Positions 10,258 to 21,700 of a DNA stretch of 64,000 nucleotides are shown piece by piece. The notes under the pieces are model-generated. The model made no database searches. It worked only from the letters and a program-made list of their open reading frames with translations, and was not told where the DNA came from. Numbering within the stretch: position 1 is the stretch's first letter; each line of letters starts with the position of its first letter. Source of the stretch: Nemertoderma westbladi. Taxonomy: Eukaryota; Xenacoelomorpha; Nemertodermatida; Nemertodermatidae. The position numbers and the translations under genes were made by a program. The stretch is taken from contig JAUCBJ010000306.1 of assembly GCA_032718475.1 (NCBI GenBank), positions 1 to 64,000 of the forward strand. Direction: 5' to 3'.

Positions 10258-12213
10258 TCCTCGGAGGCCAGCCCCGTCTTCCAACCCAAGACCAGAACGC
10301 CACTTGACTCGCGATCCTCGGAGGCCAGCCCCGTCTTCCAACCCAAGACCAGAACGCCACTTGACTCGCGATCCTCGGAGGCCAGCCCCGTCTTCCAACC
10401 CAAGACCAGAACGCCACTTGACTCGCGATCCTCGGAGGCCAGCCCCGTCTTCCAACCCAAGACCAGAACGCCACTTGACTCGCGATCCTCGGAGGCCAGC
10501 CCCGTCTTCCAACCCAAGACCAGAACGCCACTTGACTCGCGATCCTCGGAGGCCAGCCCCGTCTTCCAACCCAAGACCAGAACGCCACTTGACTCGCGAT
10601 CCTCGGAGGCCAGCCCCGTCTTCCAACCCAAGACCAGAACGCCACTTGACTCGCGATCCTCGGAGGCCAGCCCCGTCTTCCAACCCAAGACCAGAACGCC
10701 ACTTGACTCGCGATCCTCGGAGGCCAGCCCCGTCTTCCAACCCAAGACCAGAACGCCACTTGACTCGCGATCCTCGGAGGCCAGCCCCGTCTTCCAACCC
10801 AAGACCAGAACGCCACTTGACTCGCGATCCTCGGAGGCCAGCCCCGTCTTCCAACCCAAGACCAGAACGCCACTTGACTCGCGATCCTCGGAGGCCAGCC
10901 CCGTCTTCCAACCCAAGACCAGAACGCCACTTGACTCGCGATCCTCGGAGGCCAGCCCCGTCTTCCAACCCAAGACCAGAACGCCACTTGACTCGCGATC
11001 CTCGGAGGCCAGCCCCGTCTTCCAACCCAAGACCAGAACGCCACTTGACTCGCGATCCTCGGAGGCCAGCCCCGTCTTCCAACCCAAGACCAGAACGCCA
11101 CTTGACTCGCGATCCTCGGAGGCCAGCCCCGTCTTCCAACCCAAGACCAGAACGCCACTTGACTCGCGATCCTCGGAGGCCAGCCCCGTCTTCCAACCCA
11201 AGACCAGAACGCCACTTGACTCGCGATCCTCGGAGGCCAGCCCCGTCTTCCAACCCAAGACCAGAACGCCACTTGACTCGCGATCCTCGGAGGCCAGCCC
11301 CGTCTTCCAACCCAAGACCAGAACGCCACTTGACTCGCGATCCTCGGAGGCCAGCCCCGTCTTCCAACCCAAGACCAGAACGCCACTTGACTCGCGATCC
11401 TCGGAGGCCAGCCCCGTCTTCCAACCCAAGACCAGAACGCCACTTGACTCGCGATCCTCGGAGGCCAGCCCCGTCTTCCAACCCAAGACCAGAACGCCAC
11501 TTGACTCGCGATCCTCGGAGGCCAGCCCCGTCTTCCAACCCAAGACCAGAACGCCACTTGACTCGCGATCCTCGGAGGCCAGCCCCGTCTTCCAACCCAA
11601 GACCAGAACGCCACTTGACTCGCGATCCTCGGAGGCCAGCCCCGTCTTCCAACCCAAGACCAGAACGCCACTTGACTCGCGATCCTCGGAGGCCAGCCCC
11701 GTCTTCCAACCCAAGACCAGAACGCCACTTGACTCGCGATCCTCGGAGGCCAGCCCCGTCTTCCAACCCAAGACCAGAACGCCACTTGACTCGCGATCCT
11801 CGGAGGCCAGCCCCGTCTTCCAACCCAAGACCAGAACGCCACTTGACTCGCGATCCTCGGAGGCCAGCCCCGTCTTCCAACCCAAGACCAGAACGCCACT
11901 TGACTCGCGATCCTCGGAGGCCAGCCCCGTCTTCCAACCCAAGACCAGAACGCCACTTGACTCGCGATCCTCGGAGGCCAGCCCCGTCTTCCAACCCAAG
12001 ACCAGAACGCCACTTGACTCGCGATCCTCGGAGGCCAGCCCCGTCTTCCAACCCAAGACCAGAACGCCACTTGACTCGCGATCCTCGGAGGCCAGCCCCG
12101 TCTTCCAACCCAAGACCAGAACGCCACTTGACTCGCGATCCTCGGAGGCCAGCCCCGTCTTCCAACCCAAGACCAGAACGCCACTTGACTCGCGATCCTC
12201 GGAGGCCAGCCCG
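10258..12213. repeat. 57-bp GC-rich minisatellite, about 34 copies, in DLK intron 1
   Basis: The unit runs CTCGGAGGCCAGCCCCGTCT to CGCGATC. Copies look identical from end to end; only the last differs, by loss of one C. Because 57 is 19 codons, several frames on both strands stay open for more than 650 codons. These are repeat artefacts: no start context, no codon signature and no homology. The GC content contrasts sharply with the AT-rich intron around it. The complete homogeneity implies very recent expansion or strong gene conversion. Confidence 0.98.
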
Positions 12214-13711
12214 TCTTCCAACCGCGCTCCAGGGGTGCACAGTAGAGTTGAAACAGAGACCTGTATTTCTTAATCCCCGTAAACCAGAGACCTACCGGGA
12301 TAATTATTTTGAAAAATACCGGAGACCAGAGCCGGAGATCAGAGACTGTGCTTATTTTTCTACTTACATTTGGATTACTCCCCTATAGCACAAACAGGTA
12401 CACATACAGACTGAGAACTATTTTTCTATGGCTGAATTACAGTAAATCCAACCCATGTCAACCCTTACCCATTGCAAGAAAATAAGCGCACGTACAGTTT
12501 GGGGGGCTTAATTAATATTAATTAATATTAATTAATATTAATTTGGTTATTTGCTTATTAATTCGTTGTTATTTTGTTATTGTTAATAATATGTTACATT
12601 AATTTGTTTTGCGCCATAGGTACCAGTACTTTGTTAATTAAAGGCACTTATTTAACAATTGTTCAATACATTTCTATGTACTATAAACTTAGATATTTAC
12701 GAATACTTAGTGCACAGGTATAGTGCTCTACTCGCCCCATTTACAAGCCTCGTTACGCTCGTTCTCTCCATTTGGTCGTCATATTATCTATCCTATAACA
12801 AATTGAATGGAGATCAGCCCTTTCTTTCACTTTTAAACATTATGGGTGCTCAAATTAAGCACCTTTATCCTTAAATAAGAACCATCTTTAGGTGCTAATT
12901 TAACTTAAAATTAAGCGCACCTTAAATTAAATTAACGGTACATTTATTAGAAATAGAAATAGTGTAAAAGTGAATATAATAATTGTGTTGAAGCGGTGTA
13001 TTAAAAATAGTTAAAAATTAAAGAAATAATTAATTGTAAAAAATATGTGAAAAATAATCTTCATTTCACATTTTGTGTTGTACAGGATCTATTTCACATA
13101 CAGGATCTATTTCACATACAGGATCTATTTTTAAATAAAATGTCTGATTTTAATACCCGGGAACCAGAGACCTATCCAGAGACCAAAAAACCGTCCGGAG
13201 AATCCAGAGACTAGAGATCAGTGACAAGTCTCTGTTACAACTCTTGTGCACAGTTGACAAGAAACCTTAATGAAGTGGATGAGGATGGAGCATTGGAGCT
13301 GGAGTTAAACTGGGAACTGGGAAACTCGGAAAACTGGGAGTACAGGGTCGTCGGGAGGAGGGGCGAGAGGAGAATAGTCAAAGTTCCAAGGAGCAAGATA
13401 AAGACGAGGGATCCTCATTCAAAGCTCCGCACTCTGGAAGGAATCTTCGGTCGAGGGAAAGGGGGGGGGGGGGTCGAGTGGGGACGACGAGGTCGTGGAA
13501 CAGTGATTCAGTCGAAACTGATAAATAATAATAGTGATAGGAGAACTCTTAATAACATTGAGGAAACTGTTAGTAAAACTAATGTTAGTAGTAGGACTAG
13601 TAATTCCAATTCTAGTTATAGAGCCTGTCGAGGGGATGATTGTGAAAAAGATGGCGGGAGTAGAGCGAACTCTAATTAATGGTGTGGTGTGAATGATAAT
13701 AATGCAGCTTT
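12214..13711. other. DLK intron 1 remainder: AT-rich, with degenerate repeats
   Basis: It contains a short (TTAATATTAA)n stretch at about 12511-12543, three copies of CAGGATCTATTTCACATA (about 13084-13130), and two related purine-rich segments (about 12280-12350 and 13160-13220) that share AACCAGAGACCTA and GAGATCAG. A 152-codon frame at 13221-13679 has G-runs and low-complexity Ser/Asn and no family match. It may be LINE leader sequence, given the endonuclease relic directly after it, but I do not call it a gene. Confidence 0.5.
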
Positions 13712-13789
13712 ATGCAAGTGTTTAAATATCTGCAGAAGCCATCTATTTGTGTCGGTGATTTTAATTTTTCGGATGTTGATTGGGATTAA
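13712..13789 (+). pseudogene. LINE endonuclease relic
   Basis: A 25-codon open stretch encodes FKYLQKPSICVGDFNFSDVD then W, D and a stop. The GDFN..D.DW pattern is the typical catalytic core motif of apurinic-type endonucleases in non-LTR retrotransposons. The rest of the domain is not readable, so this is an old fragment in DLK intron 1, antisense to the gene. Confidence 0.6.
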
Positions 13790-14025
13790 ATTTTCATTTT
13801 CATTAACATTCGATTAGCGGTACCGGTATGGGTATTTTACAGTGCGTTTCCTCTTTGTCAAGTCGAACCACCTGAATTGTGCTTTTGCATTTAGTTTACT
13901 TAGTTAGTATGATAGGCCTATTCTAAATATGGCGTGATTTCGCCCCTTATAATTATTTCACATTAAATTACATTAGATTAATAAATAGAATAAATCTTCT
14001 AGTTGATAACTGATAACCAACTCAC

Positions 14026-15272
14026 CGCCTCTGTTTGACCAACTCCTCGTCCAGTTTGGCCGGGTGTAGATGCGGCCCTTCGTCCTTAATCTTATTGAAC
14101 TGATCCCGAACCTCGTCCCGCCAGTCGGCGCGTCGTTGGCGGTATCGCTCCTCCGAGGTGTGGACAAAGTCGATGGCCGCGATGTCGAGATGCAGGAGGA
14201 TCTGTCGGAAGGAGGGCCGGTTGCGGGCCTTCGGACTCCAGCACTGCGTCATCAACAACTTGAATCCCTCGGGGGAAGATACCGGGATGGGAAGCTGCAG
14301 GTTGTTACTCCCGACTCCCCAGATGATCGCGGAGGAGTCCACGTTCTGGTAGGGGACCTCCCCGGTGAGCAGCTCCCAGAGGACGACCCCGTAGCTGAAG
14401 ATGTCAACCTTCTCATTGCAATTCTCGTTCCGGATCACCTCGGGAGCCATCCAGGCCACGGTACCCGCGAACGACATCTTGGTGCTACGATCGCAGAAGT
14501 GCCGCGCCGCGCCGAAATCCGAGATCTTAATGACGTCGTTGTCGCTGACGAGACAGTTGGGGGACTTTAAGTCGCGATGGACGATCTTGTGGGAGTGCAG
14601 GTAGTTCATCCCGCTGGCTATCTCTCGCGCCCACGACGTCATCAGCACCGGGGGGACCTCGCGGCCCGCGCGGAGTACGTCGAAGAGTTGCCCGTAGGCG
14701 CAGAACTCCATGATGATGCAATAAACAGGGGAGACAGTGCAGACGCCGATGATGTTAACGACGTTGGCATGGCTGAGTTTGCGGAGGTGCTTCACATCGG
14801 TCTCGGCCTTCTCGCGGACTTTCTTCACGGCGATGCTGCGCCCGTTGAGGACGCCATGGAAGACGGCGCCCTGAGCGCCGCTCCCGATCCACTCGAGCTC
14901 CTTGATGGCCTCGAACGGGATCTCCCAATGTTGCCACGGCGACCCGGAGGTCTGATCGGGACGCGGTGCGCGGCTCAGAAAGCCCCACATCGGCCGTAGA
15001 CACCCCCAGAAGCCGCCCAGCAACCCCCGCTGCTCCTGCACCTTAGCGACCTCTAGCGGCGGTGTGGCGCACTCATCCCCCGAACCGGTCTCCAGCTCAA
15101 GATAGCGCTGCTGGCGCGCATCGTCTACCGATAACTTACTCCCGGAGAAGCAATGCTCGTCTACCGGTGGGGTGGAGCATGTCGGCGGGGAACCGGGGGC
15201 GAAACCGTTGATCGGAAGCGAAGAATTAACGCGCGATAATTTCGTTTGGAAAACGTATTTCCCTTCTGGCAT
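14026..15272 (-). CDS. MAP3K12/13-like: DLK/LZK-type MAP kinase kinase kinase, exon 1 (kinase domain)
   Basis: A 415-codon exon holds the whole catalytic domain. Motifs: P-loop GSGAQGAV (residues 130-137), Lys150 in [13 protein letters not shown] (233-240), DFG (252-254) and WMAPE (274-278), with the family-specific [20 protein letters not shown] and [14 protein letters not shown]-like segments. Residues 1-110 are a disordered N-terminus. The family (vertebrate DLK/LZK, fly Wallenda) activates JNK and p38 through MKK4/7 and controls axon injury signalling. The ATG at 15272 is preceded in frame by TAG seven codons upstream, supporting it as the start unless an upstream intron exists. The exon ends in phase 2 at a GTGAGT donor (14025-14020) and joins 9476. 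The catalytic Lys, HRD and DFG residues are intact, so the kinase should be active. Confidence 0.96.
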
Positions 15273-17004
15273 AATAAGAATGAGTAGCTATGGTATTTCT
15301 AATTATACAGACGCCATCCAAATCCACATTCAACATATATAATTCATGTCACCATCACATCTCTCGAATATAAATAACCTTTTGTTTGATGAAATAAATG
15401 AGTGCCGGTAATAATGGACCAGTTCAGATTATTCACAATGCACTATCTCGAAGGTTAGTAAGCTCAGAAGGCTGCAAGATAAGCGAAGCCTACGGTTGAC
15501 GGTAAAGCTATGTATACTAGGTAGGCCTACCGGTGCGGTCAAACGGGCGCACGCACCTGCTACCTATACCGGTAGTAAAATGAGTAAAAATAAAATAACG
15601 GTATATCGGTAAATATTATTAAGGTAAAATATAGTTACGTTTTTTTGTATTCCTATAGGCCGAGGAAAATAAATTAAGGGGACGACCAGGGACCAGCCCG
15701 CCATCAAAATTTCATGTACCGGTACCCGGTCCGGTACAGCGGTATTTCACAATTAACACACTGACACAATAACGTCAATAACGTATAATTATCTCGAGAT
15801 TGGCTCAACGGATTTTTCTAATTTTTGGTGAGAATGTTGAAATCAATTGTCTCGAGGTGTGGAACCAAAAAAAATCGAAAATTTAAAAAATTACCAAAAT
15901 TATTGAAAAAAATTGAAATTTTAGGCCTATTAATATTTTTTATTTAAAAAATTTATTTAACTAGGCCTACTGAACTACCGGCTGACCAGACTGGAATCCA
16001 TACACTTTGCGCCGGATTAATCCGGCGCACTAGTTATAGTTCATATGCGTAGGCTACCGGTACCACTGGTATTTTCGTATTGCAAAAATAAGACTATAAG
16101 TATGAAATACCGGTACCCTATGTTATTGAGATATTGTTTATTGTTTTGGTTAGAAAAGCCCACCACTGTAACCTGCTCCTTTTCGTTAATTAAGTAATGG
16201 AGATTAGTTTATTGTTTTGGTTAGAAAACACCACCACTGTAACCTGTAACCTGCTTATTTTGCCAGAGGTACGCATATTTACGATATGAACGTATGAACG
16301 ATAACCGAAAATCGTAAAGCGCGCCGGCTTTGGCGTGTGGCGTGGCGCTCCCATAAATAAAAACCGGCGCCGATTTGTTAGTTTACAGGTTTAACAATTA
16401 TGGAAGTGCCTTAATTGCATTAGCTGTTTAAAAATTTCGGCTCGCTTCGCTCGCCTTTCTTTTTCTGTTGTATGGTTCAGTGGTTACAGGGTTAGGCTAC
16501 TGTTGTATACAGGTATAGGGCAGCAGGGACTGGCAGTTAGGTACAATGGCCAAATCTGGCAATGATTGTGATTGCCATATTTGGCAACCAAGCAAAATCT
16601 GGCTACATTTCTGATTGCCTGATTTGGCAACTAGGCTATATAAAGCCGCTGTTGCCATATTTGGCAACTTAACTAACTCATTGAATAAGGTTCTGCGTCA
16701 TTAAGTCCTTCTATGGTCATTCCTTAGATCCTGAAATGTTAGGCCTAAGGCAGTAAGGGGTAGCAGGGTAGGGCCAGGTTATACGGTAGGCCTACTTATA
16801 GGACCGCTAGTGGCATATTCTAACTAATACCTGAATACAGCAATATATCCAGATATTCGAATAAATGAGGTGAGAATGAGAGTCAATAACACAAACTGAC
16901 AAACACAGGCTGACATATGCAGTTTGGGGTACCTACACCTGTACAGTGTACACGGCCATTGGATTTTTATGCTGTATGAAACTCGCTGGTTTCAGTAGTG
17001 GCGG
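15273..17004. other. Non-coding region 5' of DLK
   Basis: No supported gene. It is rich in short self-complementary words (ACCGGTAC, TAGGCCTA). A partial tandem duplication of about 72 bp lies at about 16137-16245 (TTATTGTTTTGGTTAGAAAA twice). Several GCCATATTTGGCAAC-like repeats lie at 16555-16680. This interval should include the DLK promoter, but I could not identify a core promoter with confidence. Confidence 0.5.
16008..16029. repeat. Perfect 22-bp palindrome
   Basis: TGCGCCGGATTAATCC followed by GGCGCA reads the same on both strands, with a CCGGATTAATCCGG core. It is about 740 bp upstream of the DLK start codon. It could be a dimeric protein-binding site or a relic of an inverted repeat; function is not known. 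Confidence 0.75.
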
Positions 17005-17137
17005 CCTCAACCCTAATTAAAACTGTCATGTAACCCTAACCCTAAGTCATAATCTAAGAAATTTAGCGGAATTTCTGACATTATGACTTAGGGTTAGGGT
17101 TACATGACAGTTTTTTAATTAGGGTGTAGGGTTGAGG
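17005..17137. repeat. Inverted repeat with telomere-like motifs
   Basis: The left arm (17005-17052) and right arm (about 17080-17137) are reverse complements with small length differences. Each contains two adjacent telomere hexamers (CCCTAA left, TTAGGG right) plus another single one. The roughly 27-base centre is AT-rich. It could fold as a long hairpin. It is too short and symmetric to be a telomere tract; a small foldback or MITE is more likely. Confidence 0.8.
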
Positions 17138-17423
17138 CCTGACCAACTAACCCTAACCAAAATAATAAACCAAACCATCTTTACAAGAATAAATGGTTAT
17201 GATAGGCCTCTGACAGTATGACAGTGTACCGGTAACTGTCTGACTAAACTGCTAAAGGTGGTACACAACAGTACTGCAGTACAAGTAAGAAAAAGTGTAG
17301 GTACCGGAAACTGCCTGACTGCATTGAGCCGTAAGTATGTACCGGTGGTCAAAATCAAAAACACCCTGTGGAAATTGAGAAGTCAAAATTGAATTGGTTT
17401 TGCGTATTCGCTGTAGCGTAGTC

Positions 17424-18760
17424 TTTAACTTTAACTTTAACTTTTATTAAACTATTCCCACACAAATATTGATATTAAATGATATAATAATGCATGCACA
17501 ACACAATAATATGAACTGATAGAAACAAGCTATTATTATTAATAATATAGTATTTAATTACATTGTGAATTTAAAATAATTGAATTAGACTTGCGTGGCT
17601 GGTGCCTGCACGGAGGATCCCATTATTTCAGACACCAGTTTAAACAAACAAACAATATACATACAGTAGAGAAAAAAAACATTATACAATTCTTAAAATG
17701 GGCCTACAAAAAACTTACTGTTGCGACAAAACTAATTATAATACGTACAGTAATATGTTTAAATGTATTATTGATACATAGAATAACAATAACTAGCAGA
17801 ATATAGAAAACAAGTGAAATGTATAATAACTAAATGATTAACAATAACTAGCGGAATATAGAAAATTGATACTTACGTTGTAGTTATAGTAGTACCCCTT
17901 AAGAAATTATTTAATTTGTACTTAAATTGTAATAATCCGCTAGACTGTCGCACTGCAAGAGGTAGACCATTCCAAATTACTGGTGCTAGAGAGTAAATAG
18001 ATTGAGTTCGGATTTTTAGCCTATTTCGTAGACGTAACGCGTTTTGAGATTGTGAGGATCTTGTCTCATGGGTGTGTACATTTGAAACGGGTGTTAATAG
18101 GTCGAGCAATATCCCATGGGGGTTATATTACGGATAGACTTAAAGGAGAGGATAGCTACTTGTTGAGTAAAAATGTGATTAAGTGTAGGTGGTGAAAAAT
18201 TAAGATCGCGATGTTGAATTATTGAAATAATTTTATGTTGGTGTTTTTGCAATTTAAAAATGTTTGTTATTGAAACAACATCATAAACTTTTCGCCTCCT
18301 CCTCCTTCTGTGTCTAAATGTTGATCTGGTGTAACTGGGTACTAGTTGTTCAGTATTGTCCATTATGGATTTACCCCAAACTACCGTACAGTAACTTAAG
18401 TATGGATGGACCAGTGCGTAGTATAGAGCTGCTAAAGATTCTGTAGTCATAAATGATTTTACCTTGTTTATAACACCTATATTTTTACTAATTTTCATAC
18501 TTATTTGGTGTAGATGGTACTTCCAGTTTAGTCGCTCATCTATGTGTACACCAAGGAATTTGGCCACCTTTACTCGAGTAATATCAATGTTATTAATGTG
18601 AATTGGAGTTGATGGACTGATGATCCGGTTGCTTGTATTGAATATAATATAGTTTGTTTTGCTGATATTCAAGGATAGGCGATTGACACAAAACCATTTT
18701 TGGAGATTTTGTAATTCAGAGTTCGTACTGGCAATCAGGTTATCAATATTATTAACTGAC
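17424..18760 (-). pseudogene. 5'-truncated non-LTR retrotransposon (CR1/L2/Jockey-like) 3' half
   Basis: The minus strand encodes the region directly after the reverse transcriptase catalytic box: LQKWFCVNRLSLNISKTNYI, then KFLGVHIDERLNWKYHLHQI and AALYYALVHPYLSYCTVVWG. A frame change near 18100-18110 leads to the C-terminal block HETRSS...SIYSLAPVIWNGLP, ending at 17873. The following 3' untranslated part has two related TAACTAGC(A/G)GAATATAGAAAA copies and ends in a short GTTAAA tandem at about 17424-17445, like the microsatellite tails of this clade. The palm domain with YADD is missing: sequence switches to the 27-bp satellite at about 18760, in frame, so the element is 5'-truncated at the array. 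Confidence 0.85.
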
Positions 18761-21700
18761 AACTTATGTGAACTGTACTTAACTGACAACTTATGTGAAC
18801 TGGACTTAACTGACAACTTAAGTGAACTGTACTTAACTGACAACTTAAGTAAACTGGACATAACTGACAACTTAAGTGAACTGTACTTAACTGACAACTT
18901 AAGTAAACTGGACTTAACTGACAACTTAAGTGAACTGTACTTAACTGACAACTTAAGTGAACTGGACTTAACTGACAACTTAAGTAAACTGGACTTAACT
19001 GACAACTTAAGTGAACTGTACTTAACTGACAACTTAAGTAAACTGGACTTAACTGACAACTTAAGTGAACTGGACTTAACTGACAACTTAAGTGAACTGG
19101 ACTTGACAAAAAACTTAAGTGAGCTGGACTTAACTGACAACTTAAGTGAACTGTACTTAACTGACAACTTAAGTGAACTGGACTTAACTGACAAACTAAG
19201 TGAACTGTACTTAACTGACAACTTAAGTAAACTGGACTTAACTGACAACTTAAGTGAACTGGACTTAACTGACAACTTAAGTGAACTGGACTTAACTGAC
19301 AACTTAAGTGAACTGGACTTAACTAACAACTTAAGTGAACTGTACTTAACTGACAACTTAAGTGAACTGGACTTAACTGACAACTTAAGTGAACTGTACT
19401 TAACTGACAACTTAAGTAAACTGGACTTAACTGACAACTTAAGTGAACTGGACTTAACTGACAACTTAAGTGAACTGGACTTGACAAAAAACTTAAGTGA
19501 ACTGTACTTAACTGACAACTTAAGTGAACTGTACTTAACTGACAGCTTAAGTAAACTGCACATAACTGACAACTTAAGTGAACCGTACTTAACTGACAAC
19601 TTAAGTAAACTGGACTTAACTGACAACTTAAGTGAACTGTACTTAACTGACAACTTAAGTGAACTGGACTTAACTGACAACTTAAGTAAACTGGACTTAA
19701 CTGACAACTTAAGTGAACTGGACTTAACTGACAACTTATGTGAACTGGACTTAACTGACAACTTAAGTGAACTGTACTTAACTGACAACTTAAGTGAACT
19801 GGACTTAACTGACAACTTAAGTGAACTGGACTTAACTGACAACTTAAGTGAACTGGACTTGACAAAAAACTTAAGTGAACTGTACTTAAATGACACTTAA
19901 CTGACAACTTAAGTGAACTGTACTTAACTGACAACTTAAGTGAACTGTACTTAACTGACAACTTAAGTGAATTGTACTTAACTGACAACTTAAGTGAACT
20001 GTACTTAACTGACAACTTAAATGAAATGTACTTAACTGACAACTTAAGTGAACTGGACTTAACTGACAACTTAAGTGAACTGGACTTGACAAAAAACTTA
20101 AGTGAACTGTACTTAACTGACAACTTAAGTGAACTGGACTTAACTGACAACTTATGTGAACTGGACTTAACTGACAACTTAAGTGAAATGTACTTAACTG
20201 ACAACTTAAGTGAACTGGACGTAACTGACAACTTAAGTGAACTGGACTTAACTGACAACTTAAGTGAACTGGACTTGACAAAAAACTTAAGTGAACTGTA
20301 CTTAAATGACACTTAACTGACAACTTAAGTGAACTGTACTTAACTGACAACTTAAGTGAACTGTACTTAACTGACAACTTAAGTGAATTGTACTTAACTG
20401 ACAACTTAAGTGAATTGTACTTAACTGACAACTTAAGTGAACTGTACTTAACTGACAACTTAAATGAAATGTACTTAACTGACAACTTAAGTGAACTGGA
20501 CTTAACTGACAACTTAAGTGAACTGGACTTGACAAAAAACTTAAGTAAACTGGACTTAACTGACAACTTAAGTGAACTGGACTTAACTGACAACTTAAGT
20601 GAACTGGACTTGACAAAAAACTTAAGTGAACTGGACTTAACTGACAACTTAAGTGAACTGTACTTAACTGACAACTTAAGTGAACTGGACTTAACTGACA
20701 ACTTAAGTGAACTGTACTTAACTGACAACTTAAGTAAACTGGACTTAACTGACAACTTAAGTGAACTGTACTTAACTGACAACTTAAGTGAACTGGACTT
20801 AACTGACAACTTAAGTAAACTGTACTTAACTGACAACTTAAGTGAACTGGACTTACTTAACTGACAACTTAAGAGAACTGGACTTAACTGACAACTTAAG
20901 TGAACTGGACTTGACAAAAAACTTAAGTGAACTGGACTTAACTGACAACTTAAGTGAACTGTACTTAACTGACAACTTAAGTGAACTGGACTTAACTGAC
21001 AACTTAAGTGAACTGTACTTAACTGACAACTTAAGTAAACTGGACTTAACTGACAACTTAAGTGAACTGGACTTAACTGACAACTTAAGTGAACTGGACT
21101 TGACAAAAAACTTAAGTGAACTGGACTTAACTGACAACTTAAGTGAACTGTACTTAACTGACAACTTAAGTGAACTGGACTTAACTGACAACTTAAGTGA
21201 ACTGTACTTAACTGACAACTTAAGTAAACTGGACTTAACTGACAACTTAAGTGAACTGGACTTAACTGACAACTTAAGTGAACTGGACTTGACAAAAAAC
21301 TTAAGTGAACTGTACTTAAATGACACTTAACTGACAACTTAAGTGAACTGTACTTAACTGACAACTTAAGTGAACTGTACTTAACTGACAACTTAAGTGA
21401 ATTGTACTTAACTGACAACTTAAGTGAACTGTACTTAACTGACAACTTAAATGAAATGTACTTAACTGACAACTTAAGTGAACTGGACTTAACTGACAAC
21501 TTAAGTGAACTGGACTTGACAAAAAACTTAAGTGAACTGTACTTAACTGACAACTTAAGTGAACTGGACTTAACTGACAACTTATGTGAACTGGACTTAA
21601 CTGACAACTTAAGTGAAATGTACTTAACTGACAACTTAAGTGAACTGTACTTAACTGACAACTTAAGTGAACTGGACGTAACTGACAACTTAAGTGAACT

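Noticed and set aside
10208-12388. Four frames of about 660-720 codons on both strands over the 57-bp array
   Set aside because: Simultaneous open frames on both strands of a perfect repeat with a period of 19 codons; no homology or start context. The array is in the DLK intron.
13221-13679. 152-codon frame in DLK intron 1
   Set aside because: Low-complexity Asn/Ser and Gly runs with a homopolymer inside; at best LINE leader sequence.
14070-15003. Plus-strand frames opposite the kinase exon
   Set aside because: Antisense shadows of a GC-rich coding exon with unmistakable kinase motifs on the minus strand.
16440-16500. Possible tRNA-like A box (TATGGTTCAGTGGTTACAGGG)
   Set aside because: No matching B box or cloverleaf within the following 100 bases.
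17005-17137. Telomere or chromosome end
   Set aside because: Only a few hexamers, arranged as an inverted repeat with unique DNA on both sides.
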